Shown here piece by piece: positions 1 to 8,446 of a DNA stretch of 64,000 nt (its first letter is position 1; each line of letters starts with the position of its first letter). The DNA is from Nocardia veterana NBRC 100344. Lineage in GTDB: Bacteria > Actinomycetota > Actinomycetes > Mycobacteriales > Mycobacteriaceae. The position numbers and the translations under genes are program-made. The notes under the pieces were generated by a model. It was not told where the DNA came from and made no database searches. It saw only the letters and a program-made list of their open reading frames with translations. The DNA is taken from positions 1 to 64,000 of the forward strand of contig NZ_BAGM01000134.1 of assembly GCF_000308855.1 (NCBI RefSeq), read 5' to 3'.

Positions 1-1
1 G

Positions 2-2659
2 ATGCGTGGTCCGGCCGGTGGGCCGCCGCGCACGGGTGGCCAGCCCACCGTCCGCGGCGGCCAGCCGAACCCCGCCGGGGGTCCGCCCCGGCGGCCCGGC
101 AATCCGGGCAGCCCGGCGAATTCCGGGAAGCCCGCGCAGCGTCCGGGTGGTGCGCAGGCCACCCAGAAGTCTCAGGCCACGCAGAAAATCGCGGCCGGCA
201 CCCTCGGCGAGGCGATGGCCCAGCGCACCCAGCGCTCGACGGCGGCCAACCGTTCGGCGCCCGGTGGCGCCGGTTCGCGGCCGGGCTCCGGCTCGGGGAC
301 GAGTGGCCGTCGCGCGACCGGCGGTACGCCGCCCTCGGGTCCGCCGCCGCGCAAGGGCAACGGCGGTGGCGATGGTCCGGGTGGTTCGGCCGGTCGGGGC
401 CCGAAGGGTAAGAAGAAATCACCGTGGCGCATCGTGCGCCGGGTGCTCTACGTCCTGGTGGCATTGGCCATCGTGGTGCCGAGCGCGGTCTTCCTGATCG
501 CGTACACGACCGTCTCGATACCCCAGCCGGGCGATCTCAAAACCAACCAGGTCGCCACGATCCTGGCCGCCGACGGCAACTCGGTGATCAGCAAAATCGT
601 TCCGCCGCAAGGTAACCGGACCGATGTCACGATCGACCAGATTCCGCCACACGTGCGCAACGCGGTCATCGCGGCCGAGGACCGGGACTTCTACAGCAAC
701 CCGGGCTTCTCGATCTCCGGATTCGCCCGCGCCGCCCGCGACAACCTGCTCGGCAAGGAGAGCGCCGGCGGTGGTTCGACGATCACCCAGCAGTACGTCA
801 AGAACGCCATGGTCGGCAATCAGCACTCGCTCAACCGCAAGATGCGCGAGCTGGTGATCTCGGCGAAGATGGCGCGGCAGTGGAGTAAGAACGACATCCT
901 CACCGCCTATCTGAACACCATTCCGTTCGGCCGCGGCACCTTCGGCATCGATGCCGCCGCCAAGGCGTACTTCGGCAAGCCCGTCGAACAGCTGACCATC
1001 GAAGAGGGCGCGGTGCTGGCCGCCACGATTCAGCAGCCCTACGGCCTGGACCCGGAGAACAACCCGAAGGGCGCCGAAACACGCTGGAACTACGTGCTCG
1101 ACGGCATGGTGGCCGGCGGCAACCTGCCCGCCGCCGAACGCTCGAAGATGGTGTACCCCAAGGTGCTTCCGTCGAGCGCGAGCAACGACAGCGACCAGCC
1201 GAGCGAGCCGGGCTCCAACGGCCTGATCAAACGCCAGGTCCTCAAGGAGCTCTCCGACGCCGGCATCACCGATTCGCAGCTCAACACCGAGGGTCTGCAG
1301 ATCACCACGACCATCGACCAGAAGGCCCAGCAGGCGGCCGTCGACGCGGTGCACAAGAATATGCAGGGCGAACGGGACGAGATCCGGACCGCGGTCGTCT
1401 CGGTCGACCCGAAATCCGGTGGTGTGCGCGCCTATTACGGTGGTGACAACGCCACCGGCTGGGACTTCGCCAACGCGGGCCTGCAGTCGGGTTCGACGTT
1501 CAAGGTGTTCGGTCTGGCCGAGAACCTGGAACTCGGGAAGCCGCTGTCGACGATGTACGACAGCTCGGACCTGACCGTCAACGGCATCAAGATCACCAAT
1601 GCCGAGGGCGAGACCTGCGGTACCTGCACCATCGCCGAAGCGCTCAAACGGTCGCTGAACACCAGCTTCTACCGGATGGAACTCGATATGCCGGACGGCC
1701 CGGCGAAGATCGCCGCGATGGCGCATCGGCTGGGCATTCCGGAAACGATTCCGGGGGTGGGCCAAACCCTCACCGAGCCGGACGGTTCGGGCCCCAACAA
1801 CGGCATCATCCTGGGCCAGTACCAGGTCCGGCCGCTGGATATGGCCTCCGCGTACGCGACCATCGCCGCCTCCGGCGTGTATCACAAACCGCACTTCGTG
1901 CAGAAGGTCGTCACGGCCGACGGTCAGGTCCTGCTCGACCGCGGCCAGGTCGCCGGTGAGCAGCGCGTCTCCGCGGCGGTCGCCGACAACCTGACCTCGG
2001 CGATGGAACCGATCGCGGCGTCCTCGCGCAATCACGGTCTCGCCGGCGGCCGCAAGTCCGCCGCCAAGACCGGCACCACCCAGCTCGGCGATACCGGCCA
2101 GAACAAGGACGCCTGGATGATCGGGTTCACCCCGTCGCTGTCGACGGCGGTGTGGGTGGGCACCGCCGACGGTGTCGCGTTGAAGACACCGGGCGGTGCG
2201 ATCATGTACGGCTCCGGACTGCCGTCCGATATCTGGAAGGACACCATGGACGGCGCGCTCGAGGGCACGCCGAAGGAGAACTTCCCGAAGCCTGCCGCCA
2301 TCGGCGGCCAGGCGGGTGTGCCGTCCTATTCGGCGCCCTACACCGCGCCGAGCACCACCCAGCAGGACTATCAGCCACCGGTGGTGGTGAAGCCGTCGCA
2401 AGTGGAGATTCTGCCGGGCGTCGTCATTCCGGTGCCGGGCCTGCAGCCGAACCCGCGCTCCCAGCCGCAGCAGAATCAGCCGCAATCGCAGGACTCCGGC
2501 CCGATGCCGGGACAGCCGATCGCCCCGGCCGACGGCACCTCGCCGAGTAATTCGGATTCCGGTGGTAACAGCGGTAATTCACGCTCCCAACGGCCCGGAG
2601 CCGGTACCGGCAACACGACCGACGGGACAGGAGACGGGTACTCCAACAGTCACCGGTAG
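2..2659 (+). CDS. ponA: Class A penicillin-binding protein (bifunctional transglycosylase/transpeptidase), 5' end outside window
   Basis: Polymerises lipid II glycan strands and cross-links peptides at the outer face of the plasma membrane. The visible part is 885 residues. Residues 1-140 are a Pro/Gly/Arg-rich cytoplasmic tail, followed by one membrane anchor near 145-165. A GT51 domain follows, with EDRDFYS and GGSTITQQYVKN signatures. The transpeptidase domain has SxxK (S498-K501), SLN (551-553) and KTGT (from K689), so both active sites look intact. The C-terminal ~120 residues are Pro/Gln/Ser-rich and probably cross the wall. The first Met lies in the middle of the repetitive tail, so the true start is probably upstream of the window. 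Twelve bases separate it from the GT87 gene, as in the ponA1-Rv0051 arrangement of mycobacteria. Confidence 0.93.
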   Translation: MRGPAGGPPRTGGQPTVRGGQPNPAGGPPRRPGNPGSPANSGKPAQRPGGAQATQKSQATQKIAAGTLGEAMAQRTQRSTAANRSAPGGAGSRPGSGSGTSGRRATGGTPPSGPPPRKGNGGGDGPGGSAGRGPKGKKKSPWRIVRRVLYVLVALAIVVPSAVFLIAYTTVSIPQPGDLKTNQVATILAADGNSVISKIVPPQGNRTDVTIDQIPPHVRNAVIAAEDRDFYSNPGFSISGFARAARDNLLGKESAGGGSTITQQYVKNAMVGNQHSLNRKMRELVISAKMARQWSKNDILTAYLNTIPFGRGTFGIDAAAKAYFGKPVEQLTIEEGAVLAATIQQPYGLDPENNPKGAETRWNYVLDGMVAGGNLPAAERSKMVYPKVLPSSASNDSDQPSEPGSNGLIKRQVLKELSDAGITDSQLNTEGLQITTTIDQKAQQAAVDAVHKNMQGERDEIRTAVVSVDPKSGGVRAYYGGDNATGWDFANAGLQSGSTFKVFGLAENLELGKPLSTMYDSSDLTVNGIKITNAEGETCGTCTIAEALKRSLNTSFYRMELDMPDGPAKIAAMAHRLGIPETIPGVGQTLTEPDGSGPNNGIILGQYQVRPLDMASAYATIAASGVYHKPHFVQKVVTADGQVLLDRGQVAGEQRVSAAVADNLTSAMEPIAASSRNHGLAGGRKSAAKTGTTQLGDTGQNKDAWMIGFTPSLSTAVWVGTADGVALKTPGGAIMYGSGLPSDIWKDTMDGALEGTPKENFPKPAAIGGQAGVPSYSAPYTAPSTTQQDYQPPVVVKPSQVEILPGVVIPVPGLQPNPRSQPQQNQPQSQDSGPMPGQPIAPADGTSPSNSDSGGNSGNSRSQRPGAGTGNTTDGTGDGYSNSHR

Positions 2660-2670
2660 CCTCGGGTGAC

Positions 2671-4389
2671 GTGAGTGCACAACAGCCGGTGGCGGCCTCG
2701 ACGTTCGGTGAAGAAGGCGTCGAGACCGCCACCGGTTTCGTTTCCGCGGCCCCGGTTGCGGCGGATCCGAGGTCGGCCACGTGGCGGGACAAGCCCAGCC
2801 GTACCGATTCCATGACCGCCCAGCTGAGCAGCGTGATCGGCGGACCGGTCGGCGATCACGCGCTGATCGGGCGTACCAGGTTCTGGACCCCGCTGCGGAT
2901 CCTGCTGGCCTTCGCCGTGGTCTTCCTCGCCTTCGGCTGGGCCGGTAAGGCCGGGTGTATCCAGCAGACCACCAATTCCGAGGGACACCTGACCCTCGAC
3001 TGGAACAACGGCCGCCAGTACGTGGCGATGTGCTACTCCGACACCGTGCCGCTCTACGGCGCCGAACATCTCGACGAGGGCGCGTTCCCCTACAAGAAGC
3101 AGTGGACCGAGGCCGGCGCCGACGGCAAACTCCAGACCCGGTACATGGAATATCCCGTGTTGTCGGGTCTCTACCAGTACCTGGCGATGGAGGTCGCCAA
3201 TATCTGGATGGCCCTGCCCCTACCCAAGGCGCTGTCGGTGGTGGTGTATTTCAACGTCGTCGCGGTGGGTCTGGCACTGGCCTGGTTGGTCACCGTGTGG
3301 GCCTCGGCGATGCTGTCCGGCCGCCGAATCTGGGATGCCGCACTGGTGGCGCTCTCGCCGCTGGTGCTGGTGCATATCTTCACCAACTTCGACGCGCTGG
3401 CAACCGCTTTCGCGGCAACGGGGTTGTTGGCCTGGGCACGGCGCCGGCCGGTCCTGGCGGGAGTGCTGCTCGGGCTCGGCGGGGCAGCGAAGCTGTACCC
3501 GCTGTTGCTGTTGGGTCCCATCGTGGTGTTGTGCCTGCGCACGGACGGTCGGCACCAGCTGCCGGGGCTGCGGCAACAGTTGCGCCGCAACGGCAACCAG
3601 CCGGTGCGGGCACTGCGCGACTATCTCGCCGGCGCCCGGATCAGCCCGCTGCGGGCGGCCGTGGTGGCCGTGGTCGCGGCGGTGCTCGCCTGGCTGGCGG
3701 TGAACCTGCCGATCGCCGTGCCGTTCACCAAGGGCTGGTGGGAATTCTTCCGGCTCAACAGCGAGCGGCACGCCGACCCGGATTCGCTCTACAACGTGGT
3801 CACCTCGTTCACCGGATGGCAGGGCTTCGACGGCCCACTGGCCGCATCGGACACCCCGACCGCGTTGAACCTGGTGTCACTGACGCTGTTCGCGGCCGCG
3901 TGCGCGGGAATCGGCTATATCGCGCTGACCGCCGCCCGCCGGCCCCGGCTCGCCCAACTGGCGTTCCTGGTGGTGGCGGCGTTCCTGCTCACCAACAAGG
4001 TGTGGAGCCCACAGTATTCGCTGTGGCTGGTGCCGCTCGCCGTGCTCGCGTTGCCCCATCGCCGAATCCTGCTCGCATGGATGACCGTCGACGCACTGGT
4101 GTGGTTCCCCCGGATGTACTACTACCTGGGTGTCGAGGACAAGGGTGTGCCGGAGCAGTGGTTCACCGCGACCGTACTGGTGCGCGATCTCGCGGTACTG
4201 GGGTTGTGCGCGTTGGTGATTCGCGCGATCTACCGCCCCGATCTGGATCCGGTGCGCGGCGACGGCGTCGACGATCCGGTGGGCGGCATTCTGGACCGCG
4301 CCCAGGATCCGGCCCTGCCCTGGTTACCGGCGGCGCTGCGCCCGAAAGCTCCGGTGGGCGAGCCGACCCGGCGCAGGCAGCCGGTATAG
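2671..4389 (+). CDS. GT87-family (DUF2029) polyprenyl-phosphate-mannose-type mannosyltransferase
   Basis: Integral membrane glycosyltransferase, 572 residues with a GTG start. A soluble N-terminus of ~70 residues precedes about ten or more hydrophobic segments. The first extracytoplasmic loop carries the acidic and aromatic residues typical of GT-C enzymes (CYSDTVPLYG, then YMEYPVLSG). Family members transfer mannose from polyprenyl-phosphate-mannose to phosphatidylinositol mannosides or cell-wall glycans; the acceptor cannot be read from the sequence. It sits 11 bases after the PBP stop and is probably cotranscribed with it. It is a paralogue of the protein encoded at 8447-9817, with the same CYSD and EYPVLSGL landmarks. 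Confidence 0.85.
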   Translation: MSAQQPVAASTFGEEGVETATGFVSAAPVAADPRSATWRDKPSRTDSMTAQLSSVIGGPVGDHALIGRTRFWTPLRILLAFAVVFLAFGWAGKAGCIQQTTNSEGHLTLDWNNGRQYVAMCYSDTVPLYGAEHLDEGAFPYKKQWTEAGADGKLQTRYMEYPVLSGLYQYLAMEVANIWMALPLPKALSVVVYFNVVAVGLALAWLVTVWASAMLSGRRIWDAALVALSPLVLVHIFTNFDALATAFAATGLLAWARRRPVLAGVLLGLGGAAKLYPLLLLGPIVVLCLRTDGRHQLPGLRQQLRRNGNQPVRALRDYLAGARISPLRAAVVAVVAAVLAWLAVNLPIAVPFTKGWWEFFRLNSERHADPDSLYNVVTSFTGWQGFDGPLAASDTPTALNLVSLTLFAAACAGIGYIALTAARRPRLAQLAFLVVAAFLLTNKVWSPQYSLWLVPLAVLALPHRRILLAWMTVDALVWFPRMYYYLGVEDKGVPEQWFTATVLVRDLAVLGLCALVIRAIYRPDLDPVRGDGVDDPVGGILDRAQDPALPWLPAALRPKAPVGEPTRRRQPV

Positions 4390-4502
4390 CCACGGACACC
4401 CACCATGCTCTCCCGGCCCGGCCGGTTCCTCGGCATCCTGGCGCCGGGATCCTGGCGCTTGCATCCTGGCGCCGGGGCGGGTGGATGGACGAGGATCGAC
4501 AC

Positions 4503-5255
4503 ATGACCGCATTGAGCGAGCAGGCAACCACATTCCTTCAGCTGCACCGCCCCGGCGATCCGGCGATTCTGCCGACCGTCTGGGATGCGTGGTCGGCGAA
4601 ACTGGTGCAGGAGGCCGGCTTCGCCGCCCTCACCGTCGGCAGCCATCCGCTGGCCGATTCCCTCGGCAAGGCCGATCAGGAGGGCATGACCTATCCCGAA
4701 TCGATGGCCCGGGTCCGGGAGATCACCGCCGCCGTCGATATTCCGGTCTCCGTCGATATCGAGTCCGGTTACGGACTGAAACCGGCCCAGTTGATCGACG
4801 GTCTGCTGGAGGCCGGCGCCGTGGGCCTGAATATCGAGGATTCGGTCCACAGTGAGGGCGGACGGCTGCGGGGACCGCGCGAACACGCCGATTTCGTCGC
4901 CGGTCTGCGCCAAGCCGCCGACGCCACCGGTGTGCACGTGGTGATCAACGCCCGCACCGACCTGTTCCTGCGCGAGGATCAGAACACACCCGACCGCGTC
5001 GAGCGGGTGCTGGAGCGGATGCGGCTGGCCGCCGAGGCGGGCGCCGATGTGCTGTACCCGGTGGGCCAGCGCGATCCCGACATCCTGCGCCGGTTGTGCG
5101 CCGAGCTGCCGTTGCCGGTGAACGCGATCGGCCTGCCGGATCAGGGCGATCGAGCGTATTTCGCCGAATTGGGCGTGGCGCGAGTCAGTTTCGGCCCGTT
5201 CCTGCAGCGTGCCCTGACCGCCGAGGCCGACCGCCTGCTGCAACGCTGGCATTGA
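4503..5255 (+). CDS. Isocitrate lyase/PEP mutase superfamily enzyme
   Basis: A 250-residue TIM-barrel protein of the 2-methylisocitrate lyase/phosphonopyruvate-hydrolase type, which cleaves or rearranges C-C or C-P bonds of small 2-oxo acids using Mg2+. Visible landmarks are WDAWSAKLVQEAGF (substrate-binding start), the metal-binding VDIESGYG strand, NIEDS and NARTDLF. ATG 4503 is chosen because GAGGA lies about seven bases upstream; an in-frame ATG at 4485 has no such site. The KKCGH-type loop of true isocitrate lyases is not apparent, so the substrate is open. It lies downstream of the GT87 gene after a 113-base gap and may have its own promoter. Confidence 0.82.
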   Translation: MTALSEQATTFLQLHRPGDPAILPTVWDAWSAKLVQEAGFAALTVGSHPLADSLGKADQEGMTYPESMARVREITAAVDIPVSVDIESGYGLKPAQLIDGLLEAGAVGLNIEDSVHSEGGRLRGPREHADFVAGLRQAADATGVHVVINARTDLFLREDQNTPDRVERVLERMRLAAEAGADVLYPVGQRDPDILRRLCAELPLPVNAIGLPDQGDRAYFAELGVARVSFGPFLQRALTAEADRLLQRWH

Positions 5256-5398
5256 CCGCCCGGCGCACCGATTCCGGTTCGGTTCTGTGACAATGGGAAC
5301 CGCCGATGCCCGTCGCGGCGCAGACCACGAAGCCCGAGATGAGCGAGCCGACGGAATGCGCGGGAGGCGGTCATCGGCGCTGTGTCCCCGTTGTCGGA

Positions 5399-6496
5399 TC
5401 ACGCCACCCGGGCTGGGTGCCGATCGAGTTCGGCCCATGTCGGGTAATCGGTATAGCCGACCGGACCCTGGCCGTAGAGCCCGTCCGTTCGCACCGACGC
5501 CAGCTTGCGTCCGTGCCGAATCCGGTCTACCAGATCGGGATTGGCGATGAAGGCCCGGCCGAACGAGACCAGATCGGCGTGACCGGCGGCCAGCACCCGC
5601 TCGGCGGCGGCCGGCGAGGTCGGCGCACGGTTCTCGCCCACGTTGGCGATCAGCGTGCCGTGCCAGCGCGGGCGCAGGTCCGCGAGGGCGGGATAGTCGT
5701 CGTTGTCGGTGAGGTGCAGATAGGCCGGGCGGCGAGTGTCCAGTTCGGCGATCAACGCCCGGTACAGCGGCGCCGGATCGGCCTCGCGCATCCCGAATTG
5801 CGGATTCCCCGGCGACAGCCGCACTCCGACCCGCTCGGCGCCCACCGCCGCCACCACGGCATCGGTGACCTCGAGCGCGAAGCGCATCCGATTGACGATG
5901 GTGCCGCCGTATTCGTCCGTCCGCAGGTTCGTATTGTCCGCCAGGAATTGATGGATGAGATAGCTGTTGGCGCCGTGGATTTCGACGCCGTCGAAGCCGG
6001 CGGCCACCGCCCGGCGTGCCGCGTCGGCGTAATGGCCGACGGCCGCGGCGATTTCGGCGCGCGTCATACTGCGCGGCAGCGGGGCCGGCGCCTTTCCGCC
6101 GTCGTACAGGTGAACCGGGTCCTCGGGGCGCACCGCGGACGGGCCGGCCGGCACCGTGCCATCGATCCGTGCCTGCGGATGCCCCAATCGGCCGCCGTGC
6201 ATGAGTTGCGCGAAGATCCGGCCTCCGGCACGGTGCACGGCGTCGGTGACCGTATGCCAGGCCCGCGTCTGCGCGTCGGTGGCCAAGCCGGGCACCCAGG
6301 CCTCGCTCTGACCGCTGGAATGCGGCCAGATCCCCTCGGTGACAATCAGTCCCGCCTCGGCCCGCTGCGCGTAGTAGGTGGCCACGTCGTCGGTCGGGGA
6401 ACCGTCCGGGCGGGAACGCAGTCTGGTCATCGGCGCCATGACGACGCGGTTGGGCAGGTGCAGGTGACGATCGTGATATTCGGTCAGCAACAACAT
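5399..6496 (-). CDS. Old yellow enzyme family NADH:flavin oxidoreductase (alkene reductase)
   Basis: FMN-dependent ene-reductase of 365 residues, likely acting on alpha,beta-unsaturated carbonyls or nitro compounds. It begins with NRVVMAPMTRLR (FMN-binding strand). The substrate-anchoring His-Asn pair is visible in VEIHGANSYLIHQFL, and GRPFIANPDLV-like (FGRAFIANPDLV) closes the barrel. ATG 6496 is chosen over upstream in-frame Met codons at 6553 and 6574, because those lie inside the divergent promoter and the MerR gene. A MerR-type promoter ends about six bases before this ATG, so the mRNA is probably leaderless. Divergent to the MerR regulator at 6546, its likely controller. Confidence 0.88.
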   Translation of the reverse strand: MLLLTEYHDRHLHLPNRVVMAPMTRLRSRPDGSPTDDVATYYAQRAEAGLIVTEGIWPHSSGQSEAWVPGLATDAQTRAWHTVTDAVHRAGGRIFAQLMHGGRLGHPQARIDGTVPAGPSAVRPEDPVHLYDGGKAPAPLPRSMTRAEIAAAVGHYADAARRAVAAGFDGVEIHGANSYLIHQFLADNTNLRTDEYGGTIVNRMRFALEVTDAVVAAVGAERVGVRLSPGNPQFGMREADPAPLYRALIAELDTRRPAYLHLTDNDDYPALADLRPRWHGTLIANVGENRAPTSPAAAERVLAAGHADLVSFGRAFIANPDLVDRIRHGRKLASVRTDGLYGQGPVGYTDYPTWAELDRHPARVA

Positions 6497-6502
6497 GCGC
6501 GT

Positions 6503-6534
6503 ACCGTAGAACCTGACATCAATGTGAGGTGCAA
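6503..6534 (-). promoter_or_regulatory. MerR-type promoter with operator in an elongated spacer
   Basis: Reading the minus strand, TTGCAC (6534-6529) and TACGGT (6508-6503) are separated by 20 bases, the over-long spacer typical of MerR-activated promoters. Inside the spacer lies the inverted repeat ACCTGACAT-CA-ATGTGAGGT (6511-6530, one mismatch), a fitting MerR dimer site. The predicted transcription start coincides with the ATG of the old yellow enzyme gene. Confidence 0.6.
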
Positions 6535-6545
6535 GGGAGAAATCG

Positions 6546-6911
6546 GTGCGCATCGGTGAATTGGCGCGGCGCACGGGCGTGAGCGTGCGCTCGCTGCGCT
6601 ACTACGAGACTCAGGGCCTGCTCACCTCGACCCGCACGTCCGGTGGACAGCGAGAATACGCCGAATCCGCCGTGGACCGGGTCGTTCGCATTCAGGAGAT
6701 GTTCGCCGCGGGACTGCACAGCCGCACGATCGCCCAGTTGCTGCCGTGCATCCACGACTCCGACGGGACGCCCGCCGAAACCGCGACCCCGTGGCTCACC
6801 GAAACCCTTGCCGCCGAGCGCACCCGCATCGATGCGTGCATCAAGGACCTGATCCGCACCCGTGAAGTACTCGACGGTGTGATCAGCGCGGCGCAGGGCC
6901 GGCCGCAGTAA
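6546..6911 (+). CDS. MerR family transcriptional regulator
   Basis: A 121-residue regulator with a GTG start. The N-terminal winged helix (MRIGELARRTGVSVRSLRYY) is a textbook MerR DNA-binding domain, followed by the dimerisation coiled coil and a short C-terminal effector region holding two cysteines (one in LPCIHD, one in DACIKD). The lack of a clustered metal-binding Cys motif argues against a simple metal sensor; a redox or organic electrophile signal fits the neighbouring ene-reductase better, but this is inference. It is divergent from that gene across a 49-base region containing the operator, so it probably also controls itself. Its 3' end overlaps the convergent transporter gene by 29 bases. 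Confidence 0.88.
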   Translation: MRIGELARRTGVSVRSLRYYETQGLLTSTRTSGGQREYAESAVDRVVRIQEMFAAGLHSRTIAQLLPCIHDSDGTPAETATPWLTETLAAERTRIDACIKDLIRTREVLDGVISAAQGRPQ

Positions 6912-7833
6912 CGACCGAGGCGAGTCGGCGGTCCGGAACCGATTGCAGCGCCGGGCCACCGGCCGAGCGGCGAGCGCCGGCCAGGATCATCCCGATCAGG
7001 CCCACCCCGAGACCCGCAAGGGTCAACGGCCGCAACGGTTGTGCGATCACCAACCAGGCCAGGGCGGCGGTCACGGCCGGGGTGGCGAAGAACAGTTTGC
7101 CGACTCGGGTTGCGTCCCAACGCCGCAACATCGCGTTCAGCAGCAGGAAGCAGGCGACAGCGTTGATCGCCACCATCCAGCCCAGCGCACCCGCGAATCG
7201 CAGCGGATCGTGGATTCGGGTGTCGCCGCCGGCAAGCATGAGGATTCCGGCCACCGGCGCACTCACCAGAACGTGCACGGCGGTGCTGGTGCGCGCGTCG
7301 ACTCGCGGCACGAACCGCTTCTGATACACCGTGCCGAGACTCAGGCCGAGCAGGCCGATCACGCACAGCACCAATCCGATTGCGGAGAAATGTGATTGAT
7401 CGACGACGGCCAAACCGACGCCGAGCCCACCGATGCCGAAACCCAGCCACTGCCGCGGGCTCACCACCTCGTGCAGCACGGTTCCCGCGAACAGGGCGAT
7501 CACCACCGGATTCAGGCCCTGCACCAAGGCGATCACGGCCGCCGAAACGTGGTCGGCCATCGCGACATAGAACGCGCCGAACTGAACCATCTGCATTAGC
7601 AGACCGGCGATCGCGACATGAACCAGGTCGCGGCCCCGCGGCCACTCCGCCTGTACCGCAAGGGCATACAGCGTCAGCACGAGGCCCGCGCAGGCGAATC
7701 GGGCGAACAGCACGACCATCGGCGGCGCCGCGCCCACACCGATGATTCCGGCGATGAACGCACTGCTCCACATCACGACGAAGGCCACCGGGGCTACCGT
7801 CTCCATCAGCCGGGTTCGCACGATCTCCACCAC
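6883..7833 (-). CDS. EamA/DMT-superfamily transporter
   Basis: A polytopic membrane protein of 316 residues with about ten hydrophobic helices in two repeated EamA halves (first starting FVVMWSSAFIAG, second near LGLSLGTVYQKRF). RhaT/YdcZ-type family members export amino acids, metabolites or drugs; the substrate is unknown. GTG 7833 is the longest start; GTG 7821 and ATG 7806 are also possible, since no clear Shine-Dalgarno fits any of them uniquely. A 19-base palindrome abuts the start and a second copy precedes the divergent CGNR regulator, which therefore probably represses this gene. Confidence 0.85.
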   Translation of the reverse strand: MVEIVRTRLMETVAPVAFVVMWSSAFIAGIIGVGAAPPMVVLFARFACAGLVLTLYALAVQAEWPRGRDLVHVAIAGLLMQMVQFGAFYVAMADHVSAAVIALVQGLNPVVIALFAGTVLHEVVSPRQWLGFGIGGLGVGLAVVDQSHFSAIGLVLCVIGLLGLSLGTVYQKRFVPRVDARTSTAVHVLVSAPVAGILMLAGGDTRIHDPLRFAGALGWMVAINAVACFLLLNAMLRRWDATRVGKLFFATPAVTAALAWLVIAQPLRPLTLAGLGVGLIGMILAGARRSAGGPALQSVPDRRLASVVTAAGPAPR

Positions 7834-7834
7834 C

Positions 7835-7853
7835 TAACCAGTTGAAGTGGTTA
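7835..7853. promoter_or_regulatory. Operator copy 1 of the CGNR regulator
   Basis: TAACCAGTTGAAGTGGTTA: outer arms TAACC/GGTTA are perfect inverted repeats. It lies directly in front of the transporter start and matches copy 2 at 7874 in length, arms and an internal GT-A core. Confidence 0.6.
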
Positions 7854-7873
7854 TTACCCTCGCACCGCTCAAC

Positions 7874-7892
7874 TAACCTGTCAAGGCGGTTA
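7874..7892. promoter_or_regulatory. Operator copy 2, overlapping the CGNR gene -10 region
   Basis: TAACCTGTCAAGGCGGTTA has the same TAACC/GGTTA arms and 19-base length as copy 1. It overlaps a TACTAT hexamer (7891-7896) that sits six bases before the GTG at 7903. No ribosome-binding site precedes that GTG, so the transcript is probably leaderless and repressed by occupancy of this site. Confidence 0.6.
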
Positions 7893-7902
7893 CTATGGGA
7901 CC

Positions 7903-8439
7903 GTGTTCACCTTCGTCAGTGGCAACCTGGCCCTGGATTTCGCCGGTACGGTCAAGGAACGCGAGGCCGGATTCATCGACCTGCTGACCGACCCGGCGGC
8001 GCTCGACGACTGGCTGGTGGAGGCCGGAGTGTTGAGCACTCGTCCCGCCTGCACGGCGGGCGAGTTCGCCCGTGCGATCGAGTTGCGGGAGGCGATCTAC
8101 CGGCTGGCCGTCTCGACGGTGGCCGGGCGGGCGTGGTCCGACGCGGACCGCGATCTGGTCAACCGCGTCGCCGACGGCCCGAAGCCGTCGATCACGCTGC
8201 GCGCCGACGGCGATGTGCACCGCCGCGGCGACTGCGACCGCGCGCTCGCCCGCATCGCCACCGACACCGTCGAACTACTCGGCGGCCCGCACCGCGCCCG
8301 GATCAAACAATGCGGCCGCGACGCCTGCACCCGTCTCTATCTCGATACCTCCCGCGCCGGGTCGCGCCGCTGGTGCGATATGACGCTGTGCGGAAACCGC
8401 GCCAAGAGCGCGGCGTATCGCGCCCGGCACGGGGAGTGA
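7903..8439 (+). CDS. ABATE/zf-CGNR domain transcriptional regulator
   Basis: A 178-residue protein with an N-terminal ABATE (DUF1470) ligand-binding-like domain (FVSGNLALDFAGT start) and a C-terminal CGNR zinc finger. The finger cysteines are C137, C142, C158 and C163, with WCDMTLCGNRAK as the signature. Proteins of this type act as local stress-responsive regulators. GTG 7903 is preceded by a -10-like TACTAT but no Shine-Dalgarno, suggesting a leaderless mRNA. It is divergent from the EamA transporter with two matching palindromes between them, so it is the best candidate for the repressor of both genes. Confidence 0.87.
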   Translation: MFTFVSGNLALDFAGTVKEREAGFIDLLTDPAALDDWLVEAGVLSTRPACTAGEFARAIELREAIYRLAVSTVAGRAWSDADRDLVNRVADGPKPSITLRADGDVHRRGDCDRALARIATDTVELLGGPHRARIKQCGRDACTRLYLDTSRAGSRRWCDMTLCGNRAKSAAYRARHGE

Positions 8440-8446
8440 CCCGCAC

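Noticed and set aside
419..2485. Long minus-strand reading frame of 688 codons opposite the PBP gene
   Set aside because: It mirrors the GC-biased third positions of the PBP gene, has Arg/Gly/His-rich composition and no domain.
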